From Thiobacillus sp. (GTDB lineage Bacteria > Pseudomonadota > Gammaproteobacteria > Burkholderiales > Thiobacillaceae), in NCBI GenBank assembly GCA_019459055.1, contig JAIBEI010000004.1, forward strand, positions 1 through 44,845: a stretch of DNA of 44,845 nt. Reading direction: 5' to 3'. Of the stretch, positions 28,672 to 36,181 are shown one piece after another; position 1 is the first letter of the stretch; every line of letters starts with the position of its first letter. Below the pieces are notes generated by a model, which saw only the letters and a list, made by a program, of their open reading frames with translations, ran no database searches and had not been told where the DNA came from. Made by a program: the position numbers and the translations under genes.

Positions 28672-30702
28672 TTGGACTGTAAGCCTGACTCCAAAACTTG
28701 CGCAGGTTTGCGTGCTTGCAGTGCATTTCTGCTCTGCCAGCTCTCGCTACCTGCTGCAGCGGCTTTGTCCGAGGCGGATTTCTTCGACGACCTGCCAGTG
28801 GTGCTGTCGGTGTCGCGGATGTCGCAGCCGGTCAACGAAGCGCCCGCTGCCGTCACCGTCATCGATCGCGACATGATCCGCGCGTCCGGCTTTCGCGACA
28901 TTCCCGATCTGTTGCGCCTGGTGCCGGGATTTTCGGTGGCCTACACCCGCGACAACACCTGGGCGGTGGGCTACCACGGCATGGCCGACGCCTTCTCGCG
29001 GCGTTTTCAGGTGCTGGTGGATGGCCGCTCGATCTACAGCGCGGCATACGGAGCGGTCAACTGGGGCGAACTTCCCCTGTCGATGGATGACATCGAGCGC
29101 ATCGAGGTGGTACGTGGCCCGAATGCGGTCACATTCGGCGCCAATGCCTTTTTTGCCGTCATCAACATCATTACCAAGGAAGCCGTTCAGGTGCCGGGCA
29201 CCTTCGCGTCCCTCCAATATGGCGAGCAGGGTATGGCCGGGGTCACCTTGCGTCACGGTGGCGGGGAGGGCGACCTTACCTACCGGCTGACCTTCTCTTC
29301 ACAAAACCGCGACCGCTTCGAAACCGATGTTGTCGATGGCGCAGCGAGCGGAAAACTGTTCGAGGAAAGCCGGAGCCATTTTCTGAACGGCCGGGCGGAT
29401 TACCGTTTGTCGGATACCGATGAACTCTCCGCGCAATTCGGTGCCAGCGTGGGCGACTGGCAGGCAGGCCGCCTGTACTCGCCGCCCCAGCCGGATCATT
29501 TTCTGGAGCCGCGGCAACAGGATGTCAATACCCAGTATGCGCAGGTCAAGTTCCGCCGCGCGCTCGGTGTTGACGATGAATGGTCGCTGCAGTTCTATCA
29601 CAGCCGCCACAACCTCGATGCGCCGAGCCGCCTTGATGCGTATGGCTTGACGATCATCGGCGATCAGGACGCGTTGCAAACCCGCACCAATCTGGAGTTT
29701 CAGGCCAACACCCGGATCGCGCCCGACGTGCGCATGGCCTGGGGCGCCGAACTGCGCCGCGAGGCGGTGCAAAGCGCCCTGTACTTCGACGCCGACGACA
29801 CTCGGCAAGGTGTGCTGGGCCGCGTCAATGCCAATCTGGAGTGGCGCACCCGCCCCGATCTGCTGTTGCAGGGCGGGGCGATGCTGGAGCATCACTATTA
29901 CACCGGTGTTAACGTTTCACCACGCCTTGCGGTCCATTACGATCTCGCGCCCGACAACACCCTGCGCTTCAATGTGTCCCAGGCATATCGCACGCCGACC
30001 TTCCTGGAGCAGGATGGCCTTTACGTCTACCGCAGCACGACCGGCTTGCCCGTGGATATTATTGGCGTCACGCCCAACGACCTGCTGCCCGAGCGCATCC
30101 GCTCGCATGAAATCGGTTACGTTGGCCGCTATCGGCCCTGGCGCCTGCAACTGGATGCCAAACTTTTTTATGACAAGGTGGATGACTACATCGCCACTAC
30201 TCCGATCACGCTGCCCGCGGGGGCCGAACTGGTGTCGGGGGGCAATCCGGGAGGCGCGCGCCAGGTCGTGAATGGAGGGAGCTTCACATTGCGCGGGGGC
30301 GATCTGCAACTGAACTGGCAGCCTGCCCCCGCATTCCGCCTGTCTGTCCAGTATGCCCGGGTGTTCATCTCGACCAGCCCGGAGCTAGACCTCGTGGACG
30401 ACGATGTGACGGATTCCGGGCCACGGGACAGTTTCAGCCTGCTGGCGCGCCATGATCTGGGGCAGGGCTGGGCCGCCAGCGCAGGCGTCTACCATTCGGG
30501 CAGCATGATCTGGCTGGGTGATGGCGACCCCACGCCGGCCTTCACCCGCGTCGATGTCCGCCTGGCCCGCTCCTGGAACTGGCAGGGGCACGAAGTGGAG
30601 GCGGCTGTGGTGGGGCAGAACCTGGGCGATGATTACAGCGAGTTCCGTCCGGAAAATCGCTTCAGCCGCCGAGTCTACGGCAGCCTGAGCCTGGCCTGGT
30701 AA
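28672..30702 (+). CDS. TonB-dependent outer-membrane receptor (second of a tandem pair, start uncertain)
   Basis: About 676 residues, a clear paralogue of the preceding receptor: the DxPVVLSxxRxSQP segment, AAVTVIDRDMIRASGFRDIPDL, LLRLVPGFSVAY and IEVVRGPNAVTFGANAFFAVINI are shared. The barrel ends in Trp (GSLSLAW). There is no in-frame ATG before the plug. TTG at 28672, about 7 bases behind GAGAG, gives a 25-30 residue leader with the hydrophobic stretch ACSAFLLCQLSLPAAAA; other TTG codons exist between 28582 and 28708. The first receptor stop is 75 bases upstream, so co-transcription is likely. Substrate unknown. Confidence 0.82.
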   Translation: MDCKPDSKTCAGLRACSAFLLCQLSLPAAAALSEADFFDDLPVVLSVSRMSQPVNEAPAAVTVIDRDMIRASGFRDIPDLLRLVPGFSVAYTRDNTWAVGYHGMADAFSRRFQVLVDGRSIYSAAYGAVNWGELPLSMDDIERIEVVRGPNAVTFGANAFFAVINIITKEAVQVPGTFASLQYGEQGMAGVTLRHGGGEGDLTYRLTFSSQNRDRFETDVVDGAASGKLFEESRSHFLNGRADYRLSDTDELSAQFGASVGDWQAGRLYSPPQPDHFLEPRQQDVNTQYAQVKFRRALGVDDEWSLQFYHSRHNLDAPSRLDAYGLTIIGDQDALQTRTNLEFQANTRIAPDVRMAWGAELRREAVQSALYFDADDTRQGVLGRVNANLEWRTRPDLLLQGGAMLEHHYYTGVNVSPRLAVHYDLAPDNTLRFNVSQAYRTPTFLEQDGLYVYRSTTGLPVDIIGVTPNDLLPERIRSHEIGYVGRYRPWRLQLDAKLFYDKVDDYIATTPITLPAGAELVSGGNPGGARQVVNGGSFTLRGGDLQLNWQPAPAFRLSVQYARVFISTSPELDLVDDDVTDSGPRDSFSLLARHDLGQGWAASAGVYHSGSMIWLGDGDPTPAFTRVDVRLARSWNWQGHEVEAAVVGQNLGDDYSEFRPENRFSRRVYGSLSLAW

Positions 30703-30747
30703 CGGCGGGCCTCTTGAACCCCGGCGCGTTGTCGCCAGATTCGCAAC

Positions 30748-30810
30748 GTGTGCCGGCCGTTTGGGTACGTGTGCCCGTTGTTTGGGTACTTGTGCCCGCC
30801 GTTTGGGTAT
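30748..30810 (+). repeat. Three 21-bp direct repeats ending at the fmdB promoter
   Basis: Units lie at 30748-30768, 30769-30789 and 30790-30810 with no spacer. The shared core is TGTGCC(C/G)G followed by GTTTGGGTA; units 1 and 2 differ at 3 positions. The period of 21 equals two turns of DNA, so all copies face the same side. The third copy runs into the -10 element TATAAT (30808-30813). This arrangement suggests operator sites. Confidence 0.8.
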
Positions 30811-30813
30811 AAT
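30808..30813 (+). promoter_or_regulatory. Probable -10 element of the fmdB promoter
   Basis: A perfect TATAAT about 31 bases before the fmdB ATG, giving a leader of about 25 bases with GGAG (30835-30838) as ribosome-binding site. The -35 position falls inside the 21-bp repeats and does not match the consensus, which would fit an activator-dependent promoter. Confidence 0.5.
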
Positions 30814-30844
30814 TGCGCAACTTGTTGATTTGTCGGAGCGAATC

Positions 30845-31105
30845 ATGCCGATTTACACGTATAAATGTGCGTCCTGCGGTTTTGCCCAGGATGAAATGCA
30901 GAAGATGTCCGATGCGCTGCTGACTGTGTGCCCGTCGTGCGGCAAGGCCGATTACGTCAAGCAGGTGACGGCGGCCGGCTTTGCGCTGAAGGGGACCGGC
31001 TGGTATGCCACCGATTTCAAAGACAGCGGCAGCAAGCCCGCCGCAGCCAAGCCCGAAGCTCCTTCGCCCGCCTGCGGCACGGGTGCGTGTCCGGCGTGTA
31101 ACTGA
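30845..31105 (+). CDS. FmdB-family zinc-ribbon protein
   Basis: Small 86-residue protein starting PIYTYKCASCGFAQDEMQK. Cys8-x2-Cys11 and Cys29-x2-Cys32 form a zinc ribbon of the FmdB/CxxC regulatory type, followed by the family sequence FALKGTGWYATDFK. An Ala/Pro-rich linker leads to a second cysteine cluster, CGTGACPACN. The function of the family is not settled; the name comes from a formamidase-linked putative regulator. In many betaproteobacteria it stands upstream of aspS, as here. The open frame extends 28 codons upstream into the repeats, but ATG at 30845 begins the conserved domain. Confidence 0.88.
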   Translation: MPIYTYKCASCGFAQDEMQKMSDALLTVCPSCGKADYVKQVTAAGFALKGTGWYATDFKDSGSKPAAAKPEAPSPACGTGACPACN

Positions 31106-31123
31106 CGGCGGTGGTCGTGCCGG

Positions 31124-31158
31124 GAAGCGGGCGGTGCGAGCCGCCCGCTTCTTTGTTT
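31124..31158 (+). terminator. Intrinsic terminator after fmdB
   Basis: An 11-bp perfect stem (31124-31134 with 31141-31151, GAAGCGGGCGG against CCGCCCGCTTC) with a 6-base loop is followed by TTTGTTT. It would separate fmdB from aspS. Confidence 0.8.
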
Positions 31159-31256
31159 CCGGCGGGCTGATGGGGATCGATCCGCTGGCCGACCGCGCGT
31201 TGAAAAAAATCGCCTCGATGGGCGCCGCTTCGGGTGAAGCGCGCCCCAGTATTTAA
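31139..31256 (+). pseudogene. Possible collapsed remnant of a DUF502-type membrane protein gene
   Basis: In one frame ending at TAA 31254-31256, the translation reads RFFVSGGLMGIDPLA and then [10 protein letters not shown]. The first part resembles, from memory, the DUF502 N terminus (RYFVTGLLVWVPLA type) and the second its C-terminal ALKxIxSxG segment. DUF502 genes commonly sit between fmdB and aspS in betaproteobacteria, while here only about 150 bases remain. An internal deletion would explain this. The likeness is short, and a 28-residue ORF from ATG 31170 or chance are alternatives. Confidence 0.25.
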
Positions 31257-31269
31257 AATTAGGAAGAAC

Positions 31270-33060
31270 ATGCGTACTCATTACTGCGGTGCCGTCACCG
31301 CCGCCGACATCGGCAACAGCGTCACCCTGTGCGGCTGGGCGCATCGCCGGCGCGACCACGGCGGCGTCATCTTCATCGACCTGCGCGACCGCGAGGGCAT
31401 GATGCAGGTGGTGATCGACCCCGACACCCCGGAAGCTTTCAAACTGGCCGAGGATGTGCGTTCGGAATTCGTGCTGAAGATCGAGGGGCTGGTGCGGCCA
31501 CGTCCCGCCGGCACCGAGAATCCCAACATGGCAACCGGCATGGTCGAGCTGCTGACCAAAAACCTGGAAGTGCTGAACCCCTCGCTGACGCCGCCGTTCC
31601 AGATCGACGACGACAACATCAACGAGAACATCCGCCTGCAGTACCGCTACCTCGACCTGCGCCGCGAGCCGATGCAGAAGAACCTCAAGCTGCGCTACCG
31701 CGTATCCAAGATCATGCGCGACTACCTTGACGCGCACGGCTTCATGGAAGTCGAAACGCCGATGCTGACGCGCTCCACCCCGGAAGGCGCACGCGACTAC
31801 CTGGTGCCGAGCCGCGTGCATGACGGCATGTTCTACGCGCTGCCGCAGTCGCCGCAGCTGTTCAAGCAGCTCTTGATGGTGGCCGGCGTCGACCGCTACT
31901 TCCAGATTACCCGGTGCTTCCGCGACGAAGACCTGCGCGCCGACCGCCAGCCCGAGTTCACCCAGGTCGACCTCGAAACTTCGTTCATGGGCGAGGAGGC
32001 GATCATGAATCTCGTCGAGGGCATGATTCGCGACATGATGAAGCGCGCGCAGGACACCGACCTGCCCGCCGCCTTCCCGCGAATCCGCTACGCCGAGGCG
32101 ATGAGCCGCTACGGCTCCGACAAGCCCGACATGCGGGTGACGCTGGAAATCGTCGACGTTGGCGATGTGATGAAGGACGTCGCATTCAAGGTTTTCGCCG
32201 GCCCGGCCAACGATCCGAAAGGCCGCGTCGCCGCGCTGCGCATCCCTGGCGGCGCCGCACTCTCGCGCAGCGAAATCGACGGCTATACCGAATTCGTCAA
32301 AATCTACGGCGCCCGCGGCCTTGCCTACATCAAGGTCAACGATGCGACGCAACGCAACGAATCCGGCCTGCAGTCGCCCATCGTCAAGAACCTCTCCGAA
32401 GCGGCGCTCGCAGCCGTGATCGAACGCACCGGCGCGCAAAATGGCGATCTGATTTTCTTCGGCGCTGACAAGGCAAAAGTAGTGAACGACGCCCTCGGCG
32501 CACTGCGCCTGAAGGTCGGCCATGAAAAAGGCCATCTCGACGGCCGTGCCTGGGCGCCGCTGTGGGTGGTCGATTTTCCCATGTTCGAGTTCAACGAGGG
32601 CGAGAACCGCTGGGACGCGCTGCACCACCCCTTCACCGCGCCCAAGGACGGCCATGAGGAGTGGCTCGCCACCGATCCCGGCCGCTGCCTGTCGAAAGCC
32701 TACGATATGGTGCTGAACGGCTGGGAAGTCGGCGGCGGCTCGGTGCGTATCCACCAGCAGGCTGTGCAGGAAAAAGTGTTCGCCGCGTTGAACATCGGCG
32801 AGGAAGAGCGTCGCGAGAAATTCGGCTTCCTGCTCGACGCCCTGCAATACGGGGCGCCGCCCCACGGCGGCCTGGCATTTGGGCTGGATCGCCTGGTCAC
32901 GCTGATGACCGGCGCCGAATCCATCCGCGACGTCATCGCCTTCCCCAAGACCCAGCGCGCTTCCTGTCTAATGACCAACGCCCCCAACGTGGTCGACGAC
33001 AAGCAGCTGCGCGAGCTGCACATCCGTCTGCGCAATGCGCCGGCGGACAAGGCGGCTTAA
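31270..33060 (+). CDS. aspS: Aspartyl-tRNA synthetase
   Basis: Class II synthetase of 596 residues, the bacterial long type with an insertion (GAD) domain. The N-terminal OB fold starts [22 protein letters not shown] and includes [19 protein letters not shown]. Motif 2 is seen as [24 protein letters not shown], motif 3 as [15 protein letters not shown] near the C terminus. Whether it is discriminating or also charges tRNA-Asn cannot be told from the window. ATG at 31270 follows AGGA by 5 bases; the frame is open 12 codons upstream without homology. No intrinsic terminator is seen; a long inverted repeat follows. Confidence 0.97.
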   Translation: MRTHYCGAVTAADIGNSVTLCGWAHRRRDHGGVIFIDLRDREGMMQVVIDPDTPEAFKLAEDVRSEFVLKIEGLVRPRPAGTENPNMATGMVELLTKNLEVLNPSLTPPFQIDDDNINENIRLQYRYLDLRREPMQKNLKLRYRVSKIMRDYLDAHGFMEVETPMLTRSTPEGARDYLVPSRVHDGMFYALPQSPQLFKQLLMVAGVDRYFQITRCFRDEDLRADRQPEFTQVDLETSFMGEEAIMNLVEGMIRDMMKRAQDTDLPAAFPRIRYAEAMSRYGSDKPDMRVTLEIVDVGDVMKDVAFKVFAGPANDPKGRVAALRIPGGAALSRSEIDGYTEFVKIYGARGLAYIKVNDATQRNESGLQSPIVKNLSEAALAAVIERTGAQNGDLIFFGADKAKVVNDALGALRLKVGHEKGHLDGRAWAPLWVVDFPMFEFNEGENRWDALHHPFTAPKDGHEEWLATDPGRCLSKAYDMVLNGWEVGGGSVRIHQQAVQEKVFAALNIGEEERREKFGFLLDALQYGAPPHGGLAFGLDRLVTLMTGAESIRDVIAFPKTQRASCLMTNAPNVVDDKQLRELHIRLRNAPADKAA

Positions 33061-33069
33061 AATTTTTTA

Positions 33070-33271
33070 TCCGCGAATACCCGAAGGGCATAAAGGGCGC
33101 GAAGGGGCGCGAAGGAAACCCCAATGAAACCGTCATTGCGAACGCAGTGAAGCAATTCCAGAAGCGCCGCGGGACCGTGGTGGATGGCTTGTTCGCCATG
33201 ACGGGAAAGGGGCTGGTTTTGTTTTCCTTCGCGTTTCTTCGCGCCCTTTATGCCCTTCGGGTATTCGCGGA
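33070..33271. repeat. 202-bp nested inverted repeat between aspS and the DUF2322-like gene
   Basis: The outer arms are 33070-33118 and 33223-33271, 49 bases each with 46 paired positions; the outermost 35 bases are a perfect match. An inner inverted repeat (33130-33143 and 33191-33204) matches 13 of 14. The inner motif CGTCATTGCGAACGC followed by GAAGCAATTCCAG resembles a palindromic repeat type I recall from many bacterial genomes. There is no transposase ORF and no clear target duplication, so it looks like a REP- or MITE-like element. Bases 33061-33285 have no gene. Confidence 0.9.
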
Positions 33272-33285
33272 CAAAGGATCTTGAA

Positions 33286-33591
33286 ATGAACTTCGCCGAC
33301 ACCCTCAAAACCCTGCCCGAATTCACCGGCGACAAGATCGTGCTGACCGACGCCACCGGCGCCGAGGTGGCGGCCATCGCCAACGCGCCCGGCACCGCCG
33401 GCTCGTTCCGGGTGTATGCCTATCTCGCGCAGCAATACGGCGCGATCGACGCCGAGGCCGCGGCCGAAGGCCTGGCGATTTTTGCCGAGCACACCGAGGA
33501 CGCAAGCCTGCGTCCAGGCAGGCACCCGAACATCGATCGCCTGATCGCCATTCTGGCGACGGGTGCTCCGCTCTCTGCCCGCGTCGTTTGA
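33286..33591 (+). CDS. DUF2322-like small protein, function unknown
   Basis: A 101-residue cytosolic protein without signal peptide or membrane segment: NFADTLKTLPEFTGDKIVLTD, GTAGSFRVYAYLAQQYGAID and ASLRPGRHPNIDRLIAILATG. From memory this matches the DUF2322 family of proteobacterial hypothetical proteins. ATG at 33286 lies 9 bases behind AGGA, just outside the palindrome's right arm; the frame extends into the repeat but without homology. Its TGA overlaps the nudB start as TTGA, so the two are translationally coupled, which may hint at a shared job. Confidence 0.7.
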   Translation: MNFADTLKTLPEFTGDKIVLTDATGAEVAAIANAPGTAGSFRVYAYLAQQYGAIDAEAAAEGLAIFAEHTEDASLRPGRHPNIDRLIAILATGAPLSARVV

Positions 33592-34028
33592 ACGCACACA
33601 AGGTCCCCGTCTCGGTTCTGGTCGTTGTCCACACGGCCGACGGTCAGGTATTGCTGCTGGAGCGCGCCGACGCACCGGGATTCTGGCAGTCGGTCACCGG
33701 CTCGCAGGAGGCGGACGAAACCCTCGAGCAGACTGCGATCCGCGAAGTGCGCGAGGAAACCGGGCTCGACACCCGCGAGTTCGGGCTGACCCCGTGGGGG
33801 ATCGAAACCCGCTACGAGATTTACGAACGCTGGCGCCATCGCTACGCGCCTGGCGTGACCCACAACACCGAGCACGTGTTCGGCCTCAAGCTGCCTGCGC
33901 CGTTGCCCGTCATGTGCGCGCCGCGCGAACATCTGCGCTATGCATGGCTGCCGTGGGATGAAGCTGCCGAACGCTGCTTTTCGCCCAGCAACGCAGCGGC
34001 CATTCGCCAGCTGCCCGCGCGCTTATAA
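33588..34028 (+). CDS. nudB: Dihydroneopterin triphosphate diphosphatase (Nudix hydrolase)
   Basis: A 146-residue Nudix enzyme. The Nudix box GSQEADETLEQTAIREVREETGL matches GX5EX7REUXEEXGU exactly (about residues 39-61). The C-terminal part with NTEHVFGLKLP and LRYAWLPWDEAAERCFSPSNAAAI is NudB-like: NudB removes pyrophosphate from dihydroneopterin triphosphate in folate synthesis. The start is TTG at 33588, overlapping the upstream stop; no other start precedes the conserved HKVPVSVLVVVHT. NudB beside aspS is common in proteobacteria. Confidence 0.85.
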   Translation: MNAHKVPVSVLVVVHTADGQVLLLERADAPGFWQSVTGSQEADETLEQTAIREVREETGLDTREFGLTPWGIETRYEIYERWRHRYAPGVTHNTEHVFGLKLPAPLPVMCAPREHLRYAWLPWDEAAERCFSPSNAAAIRQLPARL

Positions 34029-34035
34029 TTTGCTA

Positions 34036-34788
34036 ATGACCGCTCCACTCCATATCGCCAGCTACAACATCCACAAGGGTCTGTCGCAATTCAACCGGCG
34101 GCTGACCGTGCACGAACTGCGCGACCGCCTCGGCACCTTGGGAACCGACATCGTGTTCCTGCAGGAAGTGCAGGGCGGCCACGGCCTGCGTGCCCGTCGT
34201 TTCCATCACCAAGCATGCTGGCCGCAGACCGAGTTCCTGGCGGGCCACATTTACACCGATTTTGCCTACGGCAAGAACTGCGTCTACGACACCGGCCACC
34301 ACGGCAACGCCATCCTGTCGCGCTACAAGATTCTGTCCTGGGAAAACGAGGATATCTCCGCCCACGCCTACGAAAGCCGCGGCATGCTGCATTGCGAAAT
34401 CGAGGTGCCCGGCATGGCCGTGCCGGTGCACTGTATCAACGTCCACCTCGGGCTGACCGAAGGCGGGCGCAAGCGCCAGCTGGCGATGATCGCCGCGCGC
34501 GTGCGCGCCATGGTGCCCGACGGCGCCCCGCTGATTCTGGCCGGCGATTTCAACGACTGGCAGATGCGCGTCGGCCGCTATTTCCAGGATGAACTCGGGC
34601 TGGCCGAAGTGTTCGAAACCCACCACGGCAAGTCGGCGCGCAGTTACCCGTCCTTCCTGCCGATGTTCCAGCTCGATCGCATCTATGTGCGGCACTTCAG
34701 CATCGAGGCCGCGCACGTCCAAACCGGCAACGCCTGGCACCGCATTTCCGACCACGCGGCGCTCACCGCCAAGCTCCGACCGGCCTGA
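34036..34788 (+). CDS. Endonuclease/exonuclease/phosphatase family protein
   Basis: A 250-residue metal-dependent phosphoesterase of the EEP (DNase I-like) superfamily. Motifs: IASYNIHKG at the N terminus, DIVFLQEVQGG with the metal-binding Glu, GHHGNAILSRY, INVHLGLTEGGRKRQL, LILAGDFNDW and the final SDHAALTAKL. No signal peptide. Known relatives include YbhP, which is encoded next to clsB in Escherichia coli, as this gene is here. The substrate is not known. ATG at 34036 lies 7 bases after the nudB stop with no obvious ribosome-binding site. Confidence 0.88.
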   Translation: MTAPLHIASYNIHKGLSQFNRRLTVHELRDRLGTLGTDIVFLQEVQGGHGLRARRFHHQACWPQTEFLAGHIYTDFAYGKNCVYDTGHHGNAILSRYKILSWENEDISAHAYESRGMLHCEIEVPGMAVPVHCINVHLGLTEGGRKRQLAMIAARVRAMVPDGAPLILAGDFNDWQMRVGRYFQDELGLAEVFETHHGKSARSYPSFLPMFQLDRIYVRHFSIEAAHVQTGNAWHRISDHAALTAKLRPA

Positions 34789-34892
34789 TGGCTGCGCGCA
34801 TACCTGGCCCGATGTGGGGAGGCCGCCCTGGGCCGAATGCTGGCGGCAGCGTGCGCCGGCATTCTCGGTAATGGCGCTATAGGCCAAAGCCG

Positions 34893-36083
34893 ATGAAGGT
34901 GCCCCTGCGCACATTATTCTTTCGCGGTGTCGAGCTGGTTTCCGGCAACCAGATGCGGCTGCTCCAAAGCGGCGCCGAATTCTTTCCGGCGCTGATCGCG
35001 GCAATCGACGCCGCGCACAGCGAAATCCATCTTGAAACCTATATTTTCAACGTCGACCCCAGTGTCGAGGCGGTGCGCGATGCCCTGATCCGCGCCGCCC
35101 GGCGCGGGGTGCGGGTGTGTCTGCTGATCGACGGCGTGGGCTCGCGCGGGCTACCGGCCGCCTGGTTGGATGCATTCAAAACGGCAGGCATCAGCGTGCT
35201 GCTCTATCGTCCGCTGGTGGGCCGGGGCTGGCGTTCCAATCCCAGGAGCCTGCGGCGGCTGCACCGCAAGCTGGCGGTGATCGACGCGCGCATTGCCCTG
35301 GTCGGCGGCATGAACCTCATCGACGACTTCGAGCCGGTGCGCTTCGACGTGCCTCGGCTCGATTTCAGTGTCGAAGTGCAGGGCCCGCTGCTTGCCACTA
35401 TTCACCAAAGCGTGCGCCACCTGTGGCGGTTGGTGGCATTGACCCAACTGCAGCCAGGCGAAAGCAGCGCTCCGTCGATCCAGCCGTCCTGGCCGACCGA
35501 TGGCCGCATGCGCGCCGCTTTCGTCGTGCGCGACAACTTCGCCCATCGCCGCGACATCGAGCGGGCCTACCTCGCCGCGCTGGCGTTGGCGCACGATGAA
35601 ATCATCCTCGCCAATGCCTATTTCCTGCCCGGCTCCCGCTTCAGACGGCTGCTGAAAAATGCCGCCGCGCGCGGCGTACGTGTACATCTGCTGGTGCAGG
35701 GCCACACCGACCATCCGTTTTTTCAGGCCGCCGCACGCGCACTCTATCGCGACCTGCTCGCCGCCGGCGTGGCTATTCACGAATACCAGGCCAGCGAACT
35801 GCACGCCAAGGTCGCCGTGGTCGACAGCCATTGGGCCACCGTGGGCTCCAGCAACATCGATCCGTTCAGCCTGTTGCTCGCGCGCGAAGCCAACATCGTC
35901 GTCGACGACGCGGCGTTCGCGCACGACCTGCGGCAGCGCCTGCGCCACACCATCAGCCAGTCCATGTCGCTCGATGTCGCCGACTGGCAGCGTCGTCCCT
36001 GGCCGCATCGCATGCTGTCGTGGCTGGCCTACGGCGGCGTGCGGCTGATGGTGGGGCTGTCCGGCGTCGGGCGCTGGGTTTGA
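34893..36083 (+). CDS. clsB: Cardiolipin synthase ClsB-type phospholipase D-family enzyme
   Basis: The 396-residue protein carries two HKD motifs: His124-x-Lys126-x4-Asp131 (HRKLAVID) and His304-x-Lys306-x4-Asp311 (HAKVAVVD). It lacks the N-terminal membrane helices of ClsA, which fits ClsB, the enzyme that makes cardiolipin from phosphatidylglycerol and can also form phosphatidylglycerol from other lipids. A C-terminal hydrophobic patch (MLSWLAYGGVRLMVGL) may hold it at the membrane. A YbhP-like EEP gene upstream repeats the ybhP-clsB pairing of enterobacteria. The 104-base gap before it shows nothing clear. Confidence 0.87.
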   Translation: MKVPLRTLFFRGVELVSGNQMRLLQSGAEFFPALIAAIDAAHSEIHLETYIFNVDPSVEAVRDALIRAARRGVRVCLLIDGVGSRGLPAAWLDAFKTAGISVLLYRPLVGRGWRSNPRSLRRLHRKLAVIDARIALVGGMNLIDDFEPVRFDVPRLDFSVEVQGPLLATIHQSVRHLWRLVALTQLQPGESSAPSIQPSWPTDGRMRAAFVVRDNFAHRRDIERAYLAALALAHDEIILANAYFLPGSRFRRLLKNAAARGVRVHLLVQGHTDHPFFQAAARALYRDLLAAGVAIHEYQASELHAKVAVVDSHWATVGSSNIDPFSLLLAREANIVVDDAAFAHDLRQRLRHTISQSMSLDVADWQRRPWPHRMLSWLAYGGVRLMVGLSGVGRWV

Positions 36084-36181
36084 AGCGGACGGCAGGGGCA
36101 CCGCTGGGAACCGCCGCCCCAATCTGTCGCACACGAAATCGTACGGAGCGCTAAAATCCCGGCCATGCAGGGAGCGCCCAC

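Noticed and set aside
30748-30810. Could the 21-bp repeats be a CRISPR array?
   Set aside because: The copies abut each other without spacers, and no cas gene is in the window.
33070-33271. Could the palindrome be a complete insertion sequence?
   Set aside because: Only about 200 bases long, with no transposase ORF and no visible target-site duplication.
34024-34029. TATAAT just before the EEP gene as a promoter for a leaderless mRNA
   Set aside because: It covers the nudB stop codon and no -35 element is found; nudB is only 7 bases upstream, so co-transcription is the simpler reading.
34788-34871. A 27-codon ORF between the EEP gene and clsB
   Set aside because: No ribosome-binding site beyond overlap with the stop, no recognisable sequence, composition like random high-GC DNA.
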